DNA of 60,186 bases, from the NCBI RefSeq assembly GCF_946479605.1, contig NZ_CAMLGT010000002.1:1-60186 (forward strand), given 5' to 3'. Source of the stretch: an uncultured Lacibacter sp. (GTDB lineage Bacteria > Bacteroidota > Bacteroidia > Chitinophagales > Chitinophagaceae). The notes under the pieces were generated by a model. It was not told the origin of the DNA. It made no database searches and saw only the letters and a program-made list of their open reading frames with translations. Shown here one piece after another: positions 32,335-41,266 of the stretch (position 1 is its first letter; the number at the start of each line of letters is the position of its first letter). The position numbers and the translations under genes were made by a program.

Positions 32335-34386
32335 ATGAAAACAAATTCTACACGTTTCAGGTATTTTATTGCATTCGTTACCCTGTTACTCACTGCAGGT
32401 TTTAAACTGCATGCACAATCATTAAGCATTGATCCTTCAAGTACACAAAACATCACTGCTGGTAGCAGTATTAGTTTTGAAGCAGACCCAAGTAACTACA
32501 ACGGAAGTGGCAACAACTATTCTTATTCATGGTCTGTTACCACAGTTGCTGGCACCTCTAACCCTGGTTCTGTAGCTGCAGGTGTTACGCTGTCTGGTTC
32601 TGTTACAAGCACAGGTCAAAGTGGTAGCCAAACAAGGAGTATCACATTTGCAAATCCAGGTACTTACTATGTTAGTTGTAATGTTATCAGGTCATCGACA
32701 AACCGCACAACATCCATTGTAACAGTAAATGTAGCTCCTCCGCCTACCCCAACTGTATCAGTCTCACCGGCATCCAGTTCTGTCGTTTTAGGTGGGACTG
32801 CAAGCTTCACAGCAAGTCCTTCTAACTTTCCTGGAGGTGGTAGTTACACTTATACATGGTCGGTAAGCCCTGGTGTTGCAGGTGTTGATTATGTCATTCC
32901 AAGTGGTAACAGTGCTTCAAAAACAATCACATTCAATAATCAAACAAGCTATACGGTTACTGTTATTGCAAGCCGCAGCTCACAAACTGCAAATGCTTCT
33001 GCAGCGGTGAGCGTGTTTGTTCCTAATCTTTATTCAACTTCAGGTTCGGGTTCAATCAGGGCATATGAAGTAAATCCTGTTACCGGTGTGATCATAAACG
33101 GACCTGTAAGCATTGCAGATCCTGTTAGCAGCACGGCAGCGCTTGGTAAAAGCCGGGTAACTGCTGCTGATGGCGAAGGAAGACTTTACTATCTGCCTAA
33201 CACAAGTTCAAACGGCGGTTCAATTACCATTTATTCATTGAACCCTTCAGGTGGTGCAAGTACAAATGTTGGTACAATAGATATGAACGGATCATCAACC
33301 ACTGATCTCGGTTTTGTGCGCCTTGCGTTTGATCAAAACGGAATAGGCTGGATCGTTGCAGGCGATGGTTCTTCAAACGTTTATATTGCTTCTTTCCGTG
33401 GAAGAGGCAGCAATGCTATTGATCAGGTTAATACCTACGGTAATACTCCGCTTACATTTAGCGGTGCAGGTTCAGCTTCTGAGTTCCAGAATGGTGATAT
33501 TGCATTTGGCCCTAACAATACACTGTATGCGCTTGCTAATATCAGTGGCGGCAACACTTATGTTTACACATTAAATTCTACTGCTAACCCTACTACTCTT
33601 ACACGCAGGTGGACGGTACAAAACGGTGGCAATGTATTTTCCGGCAGTGTAAATGGTATTGCCTGGACAATAACCGGTTCTATGCATTTGTCATCAGGCG
33701 ATGGTATTTATTTTATTGATCAAACAACTGCTAATGGCGGTGCAGGAACTGTACAGGCAACCAAAGTGCTTGATCTTTCTAACTTAACCGACCTGGCATC
33801 AAGCGAATTCCCTGCACAATCTTCGCTTCCTGTATCGTTTGGAGATGTAACAGTGAAAAAAGCTGGTACTAATGCTGAAGTAAACTGGTCAACACTTGTT
33901 GAAATCACCAACGATCATTTTATTGTTGAGCGTAGTGATGATGCTGTCAACTTTAAAGCTGTAGATAAAGTGGCAACTAAAAATGGTAACAGCAGCTTTA
34001 CTCAGTATTACAGCTATGTTGATGCAATTGGCTCAGCAAATGCTGTAATCTACTACCGTATTAAACAAGTGGATACAGATGGCAACAGTAGCTATTCAAA
34101 AATTGTAGCGTTGCGCCTTGGCAATGCACGCATCAGCAACTTTACTGCTTATCCAAATCCATTTGTGAGCAATGTTAAACTGCAGATCGATGTACAGCAA
34201 AAAGAAGAGGTAATGATCCGCATCAACAGCCTTGCCGGTCAAACACTTGCAACCAAACGTATGACCCTACAGGCAGGAAACAATATTGTGGTACTGGATA
34301 ACCTTGAAAAACTTCAGCCAGGCACTTACATACTGGAAGTAATTACCAAAGAAGGTAGAAACATACAAAAGCTTATTAAGAATTAG
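32335..34386 (+). CDS. Secreted PKD/Ig-repeat protein with T9SS type A sorting domain
   Basis: A 683-residue exported protein. Signal peptide at 1-28 (FVTLLLTAGFKLHAQ). Two PKD-like domains follow (about 30-130 and 135-228), each with YSYSWSV or YTYTWSV. A central beta-propeller-like stretch (about 230-480) has repeats such as SSTTDLGFVRLAFDQNGIGWIVAGDG and NGDIAFGPNNTLYALANISGG. An FN3-like module (about 500-600) has NWSTLVEITNDHFIVERSDDAVNF, and the sorting domain follows (FTAYPNPFVSNVKLQIDVQQ). Probably surface-exposed. It has a strong own promoter with a long leader and an intrinsic terminator at 34424-34450, so it is monocistronic. Confidence 0.87.
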   Translation: MKTNSTRFRYFIAFVTLLLTAGFKLHAQSLSIDPSSTQNITAGSSISFEADPSNYNGSGNNYSYSWSVTTVAGTSNPGSVAAGVTLSGSVTSTGQSGSQTRSITFANPGTYYVSCNVIRSSTNRTTSIVTVNVAPPPTPTVSVSPASSSVVLGGTASFTASPSNFPGGGSYTYTWSVSPGVAGVDYVIPSGNSASKTITFNNQTSYTVTVIASRSSQTANASAAVSVFVPNLYSTSGSGSIRAYEVNPVTGVIINGPVSIADPVSSTAALGKSRVTAADGEGRLYYLPNTSSNGGSITIYSLNPSGGASTNVGTIDMNGSSTTDLGFVRLAFDQNGIGWIVAGDGSSNVYIASFRGRGSNAIDQVNTYGNTPLTFSGAGSASEFQNGDIAFGPNNTLYALANISGGNTYVYTLNSTANPTTLTRRWTVQNGGNVFSGSVNGIAWTITGSMHLSSGDGIYFIDQTTANGGAGTVQATKVLDLSNLTDLASSEFPAQSSLPVSFGDVTVKKAGTNAEVNWSTLVEITNDHFIVERSDDAVNFKAVDKVATKNGNSSFTQYYSYVDAIGSANAVIYYRIKQVDTDGNSSYSKIVALRLGNARISNFTAYPNPFVSNVKLQIDVQQKEEVMIRINSLAGQTLATKRMTLQAGNNIVVLDNLEKLQPGTYILEVITKEGRNIQKLIKN

Positions 34387-34423
34387 GTTCTATGAGGTAA
34401 ATTAAATATCCTGAATTACCCAA

Positions 34424-34450
34424 CCCCTCTCCTTCTGAGAGGGGTTTTTA
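34424..34450 (+). terminator. Terminator after the PKD/T9SS gene
   Basis: CCCCTCTC pairs with GAGAGGGG across CTTCT, followed by TTTTTATTT. It isolates the T9SS gene from obg. Confidence 0.9.
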
Positions 34451-34491
34451 TTTCAATTGAACAGAGGCACACTCCTCCACCTATAAAAAAC

Positions 34492-34499
34492 TATCTTTG
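34492..34499 (+). promoter_or_regulatory. -7 box (TATCTTTG) of obg; short-leader start
   Basis: A perfect TAnnTTTG only 8 bases before the ATG at 34508. Transcription would start essentially at the start codon, as for the TetR gene at 15683. The -33 region lacks a clear TTG. Confidence 0.5.
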
Positions 34500-34507
34500 C
34501 CGCCAGC

Positions 34508-35497
34508 ATGGAAAAGAATTTTATTGACTATATACGGGTGTTTTGCCGTAGCGGACATGGTGGCCCGGGCATCAAGCATTTTATGCGTAATAAATTAACG
34601 GCCAAAGGCGGACCTGATGGTGGCGATGGTGGCCGTGGTGCTCACATTATTCTGCGTGGGAATTCCCAGTTGTGGACTCTTCTTCACCTCCGCTATTACA
34701 AAAACGTTTTGGCTGAAGATGGTGCTCCGGGTGGCGATAACAATAAAACCGGCAGGGATGGAAAGGATATTGTTATTGAAGTACCGCTTGGTACCATTGC
34801 CCGTGATGAAGAAACCGGGGAGATTGAAGCTGAAATTCTTGAACACGGACAGGAAATTGTGTTCATGCGTGGTGGCCGTGGCGGCTTGGGCAACAGTCAT
34901 TTTGCAACACCTACTAACCAGGTTCCTGAACATGCACAGCCCGGTGAACCGGGTATTGAAGGTTGGAAATTGCTGGAGCTAAAAGTACTGGCCGATGTTG
35001 GTTTGGTAGGTTTCCCCAATGCGGGAAAATCAACCCTGCTGTCTTCCATTACTGCTGCCAAACCAAAAATTGCTGATTACGCATTTACCACACTTGTGCC
35101 ACAGCTGGGTATGGTAGAGTATCGTGAAGGAAAAAGTTTTTGTATTGCCGATCTGCCTGGAATTATTGAAGGCGCAGCAGAAGGCAAAGGACTTGGGCAT
35201 CGGTTCCTGCGACACATTGAACGTAATGCCGTGCTGTTGTTCCTGATACCTGCAGACAGTAACGATCATAAAAAGGAATTTGAAGTTCTGTTAAACGAAC
35301 TGGAAGAATACAACCCTGAAATGCTGCAGAAAGAATTCATTATTGCCATCAGCAAAAGTGATATGCTTGATGATGAGCTGAAAACAGCCATTGCAAAAGA
35401 ATTGCCGAAAAATGTACCACATGTATTTATTTCGGCTGTTACCAATCAGGGATTAACAGAGTTGAAAGATATTCTGTGGCAGAAGTTGAATGCATAA
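34508..35497 (+). CDS. obg: Obg-family GTPase (CgtA)
   Basis: A 329-residue essential GTPase acting in 50S ribosome assembly and stress signalling. The N-terminal Obg domain (1-158) is glycine-rich: [18 protein letters not shown] and [15 protein letters not shown]. The G domain (about 160-329) has [17 protein letters not shown] (G1), [26 protein letters not shown] (G3) and ISKSDML (G4). No OCT domain follows, as usual in Bacteroidota. The ATG at 34508 follows a perfect -7 box. Confidence 0.97.
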   Translation: MEKNFIDYIRVFCRSGHGGPGIKHFMRNKLTAKGGPDGGDGGRGAHIILRGNSQLWTLLHLRYYKNVLAEDGAPGGDNNKTGRDGKDIVIEVPLGTIARDEETGEIEAEILEHGQEIVFMRGGRGGLGNSHFATPTNQVPEHAQPGEPGIEGWKLLELKVLADVGLVGFPNAGKSTLLSSITAAKPKIADYAFTTLVPQLGMVEYREGKSFCIADLPGIIEGAAEGKGLGHRFLRHIERNAVLLFLIPADSNDHKKEFEVLLNELEEYNPEMLQKEFIIAISKSDMLDDELKTAIAKELPKNVPHVFISAVTNQGLTELKDILWQKLNA

Positions 35498-35534
35498 CTG
35501 ATCAACTGAATTTTACGGGAGCTAACATACTATT

Positions 35535-36428
35535 TTGAGAAAACTCATCACCACACTTAACACCGATCTGTTGCAGCCGGCATCGTATAAAAAATACGTT
35601 GCCTGTTTCTTGGTCATTACTCTTGCCTGCTTTGTAAATTACTACAGCAATTTTCCATTGTGGATCAGAAATCTTTCTTTTCCACTGGCATTGAGTTGGT
35701 ACAGCATCCTGTTTCTTTTCTTTTTCAGTACAGGTATGTTCATCGAAAGTGGCACTTCGTTTTTCCGGAATAAGCGTTTTCTCTTCGTTTTACTCATAGC
35801 CCCTGTTGTGTTTGCACTTAAGGTAGTTACTCCTTTTCATAGCTTACTTCCTGCAAGTATAAGTGCAGTCTATCACAAAGCATTTCTGCAACCAATGGAT
35901 TGGGCTGGCGCTGTTATTCTTACGTTTATTATACTTGTACTTCTGCATAAAAAGCTGGAAGGAACATCCGGACTATACGGCAGTGCAAAAACACAATCGT
36001 TACGTATTTACATACTCTTAGTCTGCATAATGCTGCCGTTGTTGTTATGGGCATCTATGCAAAACGATTTTGCTGCAGTGTATCCAAAAGCCGGAATTAT
36101 TCAACGGCAATTAGGTGCGCAAGCAAATCCATTGCATTACTTCCTGTTTGAAATTGCTTATGCTTCCGATTTTTTTACCATTGAATTTTTCTTTCGTGGC
36201 TTTCTCATCATTGCTTTAGCCAAAGTAATGGGCAGGCAATGTATTTTGCCGGTTGCTTTGTTTTATTTCTCCATTCATCTTGGCAAACCTATGATGGAAG
36301 CTGTCAGCAGCTTCTTTGGCGGCTTGATCCTTGGCAGCATTTCTTATCACAGCAAAAGCATCTGGGGTGGCTTGCTGGTACACATCAGCATTGCGTTGCT
36401 GATGGAATTGTTTGGCTTTATTTTTTAA
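35535..36428 (+). CDS. CPBP-family intramembrane metalloprotease-like protein
   Basis: A 297-residue multi-pass membrane protein of the CPBP (Abi/CAAX protease-like) family. About eight hydrophobic segments are visible. The C-terminal CPBP core has the motif FFTIEFFFRGFLIIAL (ExxxR), then FYFSIHLGKPMMEAVSSFFGGLILGSISY, and a late histidine in SIWGGLLVHISIALLM. The substrate is unknown; members act in prenyl-protein processing, bacteriocin immunity or signalling. There is no ATG near the start; a TTG at 35535, 37 bases after the obg stop, is the best initiation codon. It is probably co-transcribed with obg. Confidence 0.8.
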   Translation: MRKLITTLNTDLLQPASYKKYVACFLVITLACFVNYYSNFPLWIRNLSFPLALSWYSILFLFFFSTGMFIESGTSFFRNKRFLFVLLIAPVVFALKVVTPFHSLLPASISAVYHKAFLQPMDWAGAVILTFIILVLLHKKLEGTSGLYGSAKTQSLRIYILLVCIMLPLLLWASMQNDFAAVYPKAGIIQRQLGAQANPLHYFLFEIAYASDFFTIEFFFRGFLIIALAKVMGRQCILPVALFYFSIHLGKPMMEAVSSFFGGLILGSISYHSKSIWGGLLVHISIALLMELFGFIF

Positions 36429-36477
36429 CACAGTGCTGCACTGTTGTTTTGTATTTTTAAACCTAATTCGTGAGCAC

Positions 36478-37299
36478 ATGAAATATGTTCTAAGTTCCCT
36501 GATTTGCTTTTTTATTGTATTGAATAACAGCAATGCACAATCTGTTCGCCAGCTGCGTAAAACAATTGAATTGAAAATGCCCAAAGGCCCGGGAAACAAT
36601 GGCGGTACCGTAGCACAAAACGGGAAGAACCGTTATTTCTATGCAACCATTGCAGGTAATAAAACATACAGTCTTGCTTACTTTAATGCAGTTGGCGAAA
36701 TGATGTCGCCGCCAGATCTTGCTATTCTTGCTGATGTGCGGGGGCTGTGGTATAACCCTGCTTTAAAAACATTCCAGGGAAACCTGTTTGGCGATGGAGG
36801 TTGGGTAACGTATGTGCTGGATGATGCAGGTATTGTATACGATGTAAAACCATTTCTGAAAGGTCAATTACAACCGCACCCCAACTCAGTAGCACAATTC
36901 AGCCTACGTGAAAATATTGTTTACTTTCTCAAAGGATCAACAGTTGTGGCCTACAATGCAGCAACAGGTGTGCAGGACACTTCAAAAACAGTTGTATTAA
37001 AAACAGGCTTTTCTAAAAAAACACCTCCGCCTGCCGATTATAAAGTTGACTCAAATACAGTACTCAATAATTACAATAGTACAACCGTTCTTTTTACTGG
37101 CATCAGCAATGCAGAGTTTGGTTTGCTGAATGTAAAAACAAAAGAAATTGAACTCTACAGCAGAAACGATGGTTTGCTATCGCAAAAACTAAAACTGCCT
37201 GTTGATGCAATTGTATCTGACAAACTGAATTTCAGCTTCAGCAACAATACTTATTTTCTATACGATGCAAGAAACAGAGCCTGGGTAGGTTACCGGTAG
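36478..37299 (+). CDS. Secreted hypothetical protein
   Basis: A 273-residue exported protein of unknown function. ATG 36478 starts a signal peptide (MKYVLSSLICFFIVLNNSNA), which rules out the upstream in-frame ATG at 36412. The mature part is beta-rich with repeated strand/turn patterns (YFYATIAGNKTYSLAYFNAVGEMM, GLWYNPALKTFQGNLFGDGGWVTYVLDDAG, VYFLKGSTVVAYNAATGVQD), suggesting a small propeller or sandwich. No metal or catalytic motif is evident. It follows the CPBP gene by 49 bases, so an operon is possible. Confidence 0.75.
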   Translation: MKYVLSSLICFFIVLNNSNAQSVRQLRKTIELKMPKGPGNNGGTVAQNGKNRYFYATIAGNKTYSLAYFNAVGEMMSPPDLAILADVRGLWYNPALKTFQGNLFGDGGWVTYVLDDAGIVYDVKPFLKGQLQPHPNSVAQFSLRENIVYFLKGSTVVAYNAATGVQDTSKTVVLKTGFSKKTPPPADYKVDSNTVLNNYNSTTVLFTGISNAEFGLLNVKTKEIELYSRNDGLLSQKLKLPVDAIVSDKLNFSFSNNTYFLYDARNRAWVGYR

Positions 37300-37391
37300 T
37301 TTTTAAAAGCATAATACTTTATTCATGTTTGGTTGATGATGTGTTTACATTGGTTGCTGAGGTTTGCGGTATCAACACAAAACCTCTGAAT

Positions 37392-37766
37392 ATGAAAAAG
37401 ACTACCCTTAGCATCATCTTTCTTTGCTCCATTTTATTTGTTTATCCATCTGCACATGTTGAGCCTGTGTTCAACAACCCGTTCTCATCGGTTAATTATG
37501 TGGGCGCAAAAGAAAACGGATTGGCTTTTGATCTTTTCTGGGACATCAGCAACGGCCGTGATGTTACAGTTTCGATCACAAACAATAACAACGAGCTGAT
37601 CTATCAACAAACGTTTAAAGATAAAAAATCGCTCAAGCGTTTTGTACTGCCAAACGACAGTAACGGAACATTTACTTTTTTGATCCGCAGCGGAAAAATG
37701 CATTATGAAAAACGTTTTACCGTTGCAAGGCAGGTTACAGAAACATTACAGGTAACTGAAGAATAA
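37392..37766 (+). CDS. Small secreted beta-sandwich-like protein
   Basis: A 124-residue exported protein. ATG 37392 opens a signal peptide (MKKTTLSIIFLCSILFVYPSAH). The mature region (NYVGAKENGLAFDLFWDISNGRDVTVSITNNNNELIYQQTFKDKKSLKRFVLPNDSNGTFTFLIRSG) has the strand spacing of small sandwich domains such as DUF3244 or T9SS sorting domains. Function unknown. It ends 25 bases before a strong terminator. Confidence 0.7.
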   Translation: MKKTTLSIIFLCSILFVYPSAHVEPVFNNPFSSVNYVGAKENGLAFDLFWDISNGRDVTVSITNNNNELIYQQTFKDKKSLKRFVLPNDSNGTFTFLIRSGKMHYEKRFTVARQVTETLQVTEE

Positions 37767-37791
37767 ATAAGTACGGAACCATGAAAAACAG

Positions 37792-37818
37792 AAGGAGCGT
37801 TAACGCTCCTTTTTTTGT
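37792..37818 (+). terminator. Strong intrinsic terminator
   Basis: A perfect palindrome (AAGGAGCGTT / AACGCTCCTT) followed by seven Ts. Confidence 0.92.
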
Positions 37819-37828
37819 ATTTTGAGTG

Positions 37829-38035
37829 ATGCAGCAATGTCTTTTTTGCGGACACACCGTTCAACTTGTACATGTACATGGCCATTATCAATGCCCTGTT
37901 TGCAACACCAATGCATTGCCGTGTTGCGATGGCGATAACTGTGAGACCAATCTGCTGCTGAAAGACGAGATTGAACTAATACAAAGCAGTTCATTGCACA
38001 ACAACTCAGGAAACAACCATAAGACATCTTCTTAA
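37829..38035 (+). CDS. Small cysteine-rich zinc-ribbon-like protein
   Basis: A 68-residue protein from ATG 37829. Two CxxC pairs (QCLFCGH, QCPVCNTNA) followed by a CC and CxxxxC (PCCDGDNCE) resemble a zinc ribbon. No signal peptide. The last 20 residues are polar, possibly disordered. The ATG lies just after the terminator at 37792-37818; a weak -7-like TATTTTGA precedes it. The next gene's start abuts its stop exactly (TAAATG), so the two are co-translated. Function unknown. Confidence 0.65.
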   Translation: MQQCLFCGHTVQLVHVHGHYQCPVCNTNALPCCDGDNCETNLLLKDEIELIQSSSLHNNSGNNHKTSS

Positions 38036-38380
38036 ATGCCCATCCTCGTAAATCTTCTGTTTTTTCTATTCTTTCTGGGTTCTATGAACATTGTGTATTA
38101 CTACAAATGTCCGGGGGATGTTATGCCTGATAAGGATAAAGGCGGGTTTATGGTTTTTCAATTTGTACTTTCCATTGTTGCCACGTTCTGGTTATTTACT
38201 TTTTTTACTGAGGTGTTTGATCTTGAATACAGGTTTGGCGATGAGGATTGGCAGCGCATCCTGTTTGTGATCTGTCTTGCCTTTCTTTGCTTTTGTGCTC
38301 TTGGTTTACTGATTGAAGGCTTTTTAATTCTTACGCATAAAGATTACCGGAAATGGCGTTTTGAAAAAAGCAATAAATAA
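38036..38380 (+). CDS. Small membrane hypothetical protein
   Basis: A 114-residue protein with three hydrophobic segments (NLLFFLFFLGSMNIVYYY, VFQFVLSIVATFWLFTFFTEVF, ILFVICLAFLCFCALGLLIEGFLIL). The ATG follows the previous stop directly. Ends in a basic tail (THKDYRKWRFEKSNK). Unassigned family. It ends at a bidirectional terminator shared with the convergent lipoprotein gene. Confidence 0.7.
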   Translation: MPILVNLLFFLFFLGSMNIVYYYKCPGDVMPDKDKGGFMVFQFVLSIVATFWLFTFFTEVFDLEYRFGDEDWQRILFVICLAFLCFCALGLLIEGFLILTHKDYRKWRFEKSNK

Positions 38381-38390
38381 AATCTTATAA

Positions 38391-38415
38391 CAAAGCCCCG
38401 ATGTACGGGGCTTTG
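38391..38415. terminator. Bidirectional terminator between convergent genes
   Basis: A perfect 10-bp stem CAAAGCCCCG / CGGGGCTTTG with an ATGTA loop, between the membrane protein (ends 38380) and the lipoprotein gene (ends 38427). Confidence 0.85.
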
Positions 38416-38426
38416 TTAATTGCATC

Positions 38427-39320
38427 TTAACGCATCATCATTTCATCGAGTGCTACATAATGGCGGCCATTCTTTTCATTTTTCCAGATGTTGTAACGCT
38501 GCGGATAATATGTATTAGCCGGATCAAAATGATCGGGCTGCCTGTACCATTTCTGTAAGGTAACCCCAGACAGCAGGAACGCTCTTGTAATCATCGGTTC
38601 CACAAATACTACATCACCGTCATACGAGCCATAGATCATGGTATGTGTAAATGCTGCATAGTTAGGATCGTTAGGAGGTAACAACTCAGGCGACATCAGA
38701 TCAACCCAATGCGAACCCATCATCGGCACACCACCTGCAAATAAATAAGCAGTAGGAATATAACCGGCCGGTGGAAGTAAATTAAATTTCGCAGGATCGG
38801 TCATATTCATCACCGCATCCATTCCTACTTTATAAAAATGCATATCGAAATGTGGCAGACCATAAATGGGCGGCGGCTCATGCCCCTGTACATTCCAGTT
38901 AATCATGATATGATCGAACGGCGTTACTGCATGCGCTTTTTGATGCAGTTTTAAATGATAGGTTGCTCCTGTATGGTCGTTTGGATCGGTTGGCAGATTA
39001 TCAAAAGCACCGCCAGTCATTTCAATACCAATTGCCAACGGAACGCCTGCATGCGTAATGTTGATCCACGAACGCATATGCCCGTTACCGATCTGTACCT
39101 GCGCACCATAAAACGTATTGTACTTATCATCGTTTCGTGCAGCAATATTGGCTACACGAAAACCTGCAGAGCCGGGTAAGAATATCAACGATTGGTCATT
39201 TTCCGGAAAAGGAGCATCCTTTTTGCCTGTGCTGCTATCATCAACAGTTTTTTTACATGACAATAATCCAACTGTGATGAAGAAGACCAACACAAACAGT
39301 TGCTGAATCTGTTTTTTCAT
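38427..39320 (-). CDS. DUF5602/TTHB210-like lipoprotein
   Basis: A 297-residue lipoprotein with lipobox VFFITVGLLSCKKT. The mature part resembles TTHB210-like (DUF5602) proteins: INWNVQGHEPPPIYGLPHFDMHFYKV, GMDAVMNM, FAGGVPMMGSHWVDLMSPELLPP and YDGDVVFVEPMITRAFLL. Four histidines and acidic residues in these motifs may bind metal. Function is unknown; it is probably on the outer-membrane inner or outer leaflet. It is convergent with the membrane protein and divergent from the enolase-superfamily gene, with a 240-bp spacer (39321-39560) where no other feature was found. Confidence 0.85.
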   Translation of the reverse strand: MKKQIQQLFVLVFFITVGLLSCKKTVDDSSTGKKDAPFPENDQSLIFLPGSAGFRVANIAARNDDKYNTFYGAQVQIGNGHMRSWINITHAGVPLAIGIEMTGGAFDNLPTDPNDHTGATYHLKLHQKAHAVTPFDHIMINWNVQGHEPPPIYGLPHFDMHFYKVGMDAVMNMTDPAKFNLLPPAGYIPTAYLFAGGVPMMGSHWVDLMSPELLPPNDPNYAAFTHTMIYGSYDGDVVFVEPMITRAFLLSGVTLQKWYRQPDHFDPANTYYPQRYNIWKNEKNGRHYVALDEMMMR

Positions 39321-39560
39321 TGTTGTTTGTTTTAAAGTTGAATAATCTATTCAATAGTACAGAGCAGGATCAACTGTGGTTCGGTTTGCGAAGCAACTGA
39401 TGCTTATTAACAAAAAGCATTTGCAGAATTTAATGGAAGCCTTATTTCGATTAAAGGACATTTAAATTAAACAAGCTTTTACGTAAGTGCAAGAACCGAA
39501 ACGTATATTTTTAATCGTTACGTTTTGCTGAGTACGTTTTGGATTTGCTACCTTCATTTT

Positions 39561-40673
39561 ATGCAATTACAGATCACTTCCATTGAAATTTATAAACTCA
39601 GTATTCCGTTAAAACAGCCTTTCGTTATTTCGTTAGGGCCACAGTACGATGCGGATAACATCATTGTTGTCATCAACACCAATGCCGGCATTAAAGGCTG
39701 GGGCGAATGCAGTCCGTATATGAGTATTAACGGTGAAAGCATGGACACCTGTTTCATTGTCGGGCAATACCTCGCTAAAGCTTTGAAAGGAAAAGATCCA
39801 CTGCAGATAGAGGAATGTACAAAAGCAATGGACCGCATCATTACCCGTAACGAAAGCATCAAGAGTGCGTTTGATATGGCCTTGTATGATATTGCGGCAC
39901 AACATGCGGGCTTACCATTGTACAAGTTTCTTGGCGGTGAAAAGAACAAACGTATTTCAACCGATATGACGGTTGGCCTTGGCACACCCGAAAAAATGGC
40001 GGCGGAAGCAGTTGAGTACAAAGCAGCAGGCTTCCCTTCCATTAAAGTAAAACTGGGTACCACAAAAGCAGATGATGTAGCAAAAATAAAAGCAATACGT
40101 GCTGCAATCGGCAAAGAATTGCCGTTGCGTATTGATGCCAACCAGGGTTGGAGTGTAGAGACAGCTATTGCAACATTACAGGCGTTGAAAGAATTTGGTA
40201 TTGAACATTGCGAAGAACCGATTGAACGCTGGAATTTCATGGCTCTGCCTGAAGTAAGAAAGAACAGTCCCATTAAAATTATGAGCGATGAAAGTTGCTT
40301 TGATGAACATGATGCCGAACGTTTAGCCAAACTCAACGCCTGCGACTACTTTAATGTAAAACTTGGAAAGAGCGGCGGTATTTTTCATGCATTGAAAATT
40401 GTAGAAATAGCAAAAGCACATAACCTGAAACTGCAGGTGGGCTGTTTTATGGAAAGCCGGTTAGCCATTACTGCGTTGGTACACTTTGCTTACAGCAGCG
40501 ATTTAATTGTGCATTATGATTTAGATACACCATTGATGCTGAAAGAAGATCCTGTTGTTGGTGGCATGAAGTTTATGGAGAATGGTTTTGTGGAGATTGA
40601 TGAGGCGGTTGGTATTGGGGCAACAATTGACGAGAAGTTTTTGGCGAAGGCAGAAAAAGCATTTATTGAATGA
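39561..40673 (+). CDS. Mandelate racemase/muconate-lactonizing family enzyme (dipeptide-epimerase-like)
   Basis: A 370-residue enolase-superfamily enzyme. ATG 39561 gives MQLQITSIEIYKLSIPLKQPF; an upstream extension to 39525 is unlikely. The active-site set is present: IKVKLG (KxK), RIDANQGWS and CEEPI and MSDESCF (three acidic metal ligands), YFNVKLGKSGGI (second Lys), and HYDLDTPLM near the C-terminus, where L-Ala-D/L-Glu (dipeptide) epimerases carry their substrate-binding acids. This suggests a dipeptide epimerase of murein peptide recycling; other MLE activities are possible. The following small gene overlaps by 4 bases. Confidence 0.88.
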   Translation: MQLQITSIEIYKLSIPLKQPFVISLGPQYDADNIIVVINTNAGIKGWGECSPYMSINGESMDTCFIVGQYLAKALKGKDPLQIEECTKAMDRIITRNESIKSAFDMALYDIAAQHAGLPLYKFLGGEKNKRISTDMTVGLGTPEKMAAEAVEYKAAGFPSIKVKLGTTKADDVAKIKAIRAAIGKELPLRIDANQGWSVETAIATLQALKEFGIEHCEEPIERWNFMALPEVRKNSPIKIMSDESCFDEHDAERLAKLNACDYFNVKLGKSGGIFHALKIVEIAKAHNLKLQVGCFMESRLAITALVHFAYSSDLIVHYDLDTPLMLKEDPVVGGMKFMENGFVEIDEAVGIGATIDEKFLAKAEKAFIE

Positions 40674-41191
40674 TCAAACAATTCATCATATTGTTGTTAT
40701 TATTCAGCTGCGGCAAAAGCTTTGCTCAACTGTCTGCACAGGCAAAGCAGATTGAATCGGCCTGTAAGCTTATTGATAAGGACAGTTCGCTTCAGAAAAA
40801 GATATATGAACAGGAAGAGTTTATGGATCATGTTACAGATAACGGAGCCAGCCTCACTGTCTATCACAAAAAAGGAACTGTTCACAGGATAACAGAATGG
40901 GTTGGGTTATCCGATTATGTTGTTATCATCGACTATTATTTTAAAGCCGGCAAGCTGGTATATGTAAGAGATGAGGAGTTGATGTATGAACGAAATGCTG
41001 CAACAGGCGAAATCACAGGAAAATTTTCGAAAGATAGTCGGTTTGTTGGTCAATATTTTTTCCGGAACGATAAACTGTTCGATGAAGTGAGTCTCGGACA
41101 CAACCGGTTTGAAGATGATGAACATAATAACGCAGAGAAAGAGTTCACAGCATCAGCTAAGAAATACCTTTTACTTTTCAGGAACCAATAA
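40670..41191 (+). CDS. Secreted hypothetical protein overlapping the epimerase gene
   Basis: A 173-residue exported protein (signal MIKQFIILLLLFSCGKSFAQ). Mature part is charged with an antiparallel pattern (HVTDNGASLTVYHKKGTVHRITEWVGLSDYVVIIDYYFKAGKLVYVRDEEL...). No known family. The start overlaps the epimerase stop by 4 bases, so the two are likely translationally coupled, but a shared role is not evident. Confidence 0.75.
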   Translation: MIKQFIILLLLFSCGKSFAQLSAQAKQIESACKLIDKDSSLQKKIYEQEEFMDHVTDNGASLTVYHKKGTVHRITEWVGLSDYVVIIDYYFKAGKLVYVRDEELMYERNAATGEITGKFSKDSRFVGQYFFRNDKLFDEVSLGHNRFEDDEHNNAEKEFTASAKKYLLLFRNQ

Positions 41192-41266
41192 TGTGATCGA
41201 TTTTTAATGCAGAGGGTTTACTCTGCGTAGCCTCAGCATTCTTCTTTCTCTGCGGTTAGAAAAAAC

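Noticed and set aside
39590..40336. A 248-residue ORF on the minus strand
   Set aside because: It lies wholly inside the enolase-superfamily gene on the opposite strand and reads as its antisense shadow; no family motif or promoter is seen.
41207..41266. GCAGAG/CTCTGC hairpin and CTCTGCGG tract as a terminator
   Set aside because: No T run follows; it looks like a short dispersed repeat and lacks support as a terminator.
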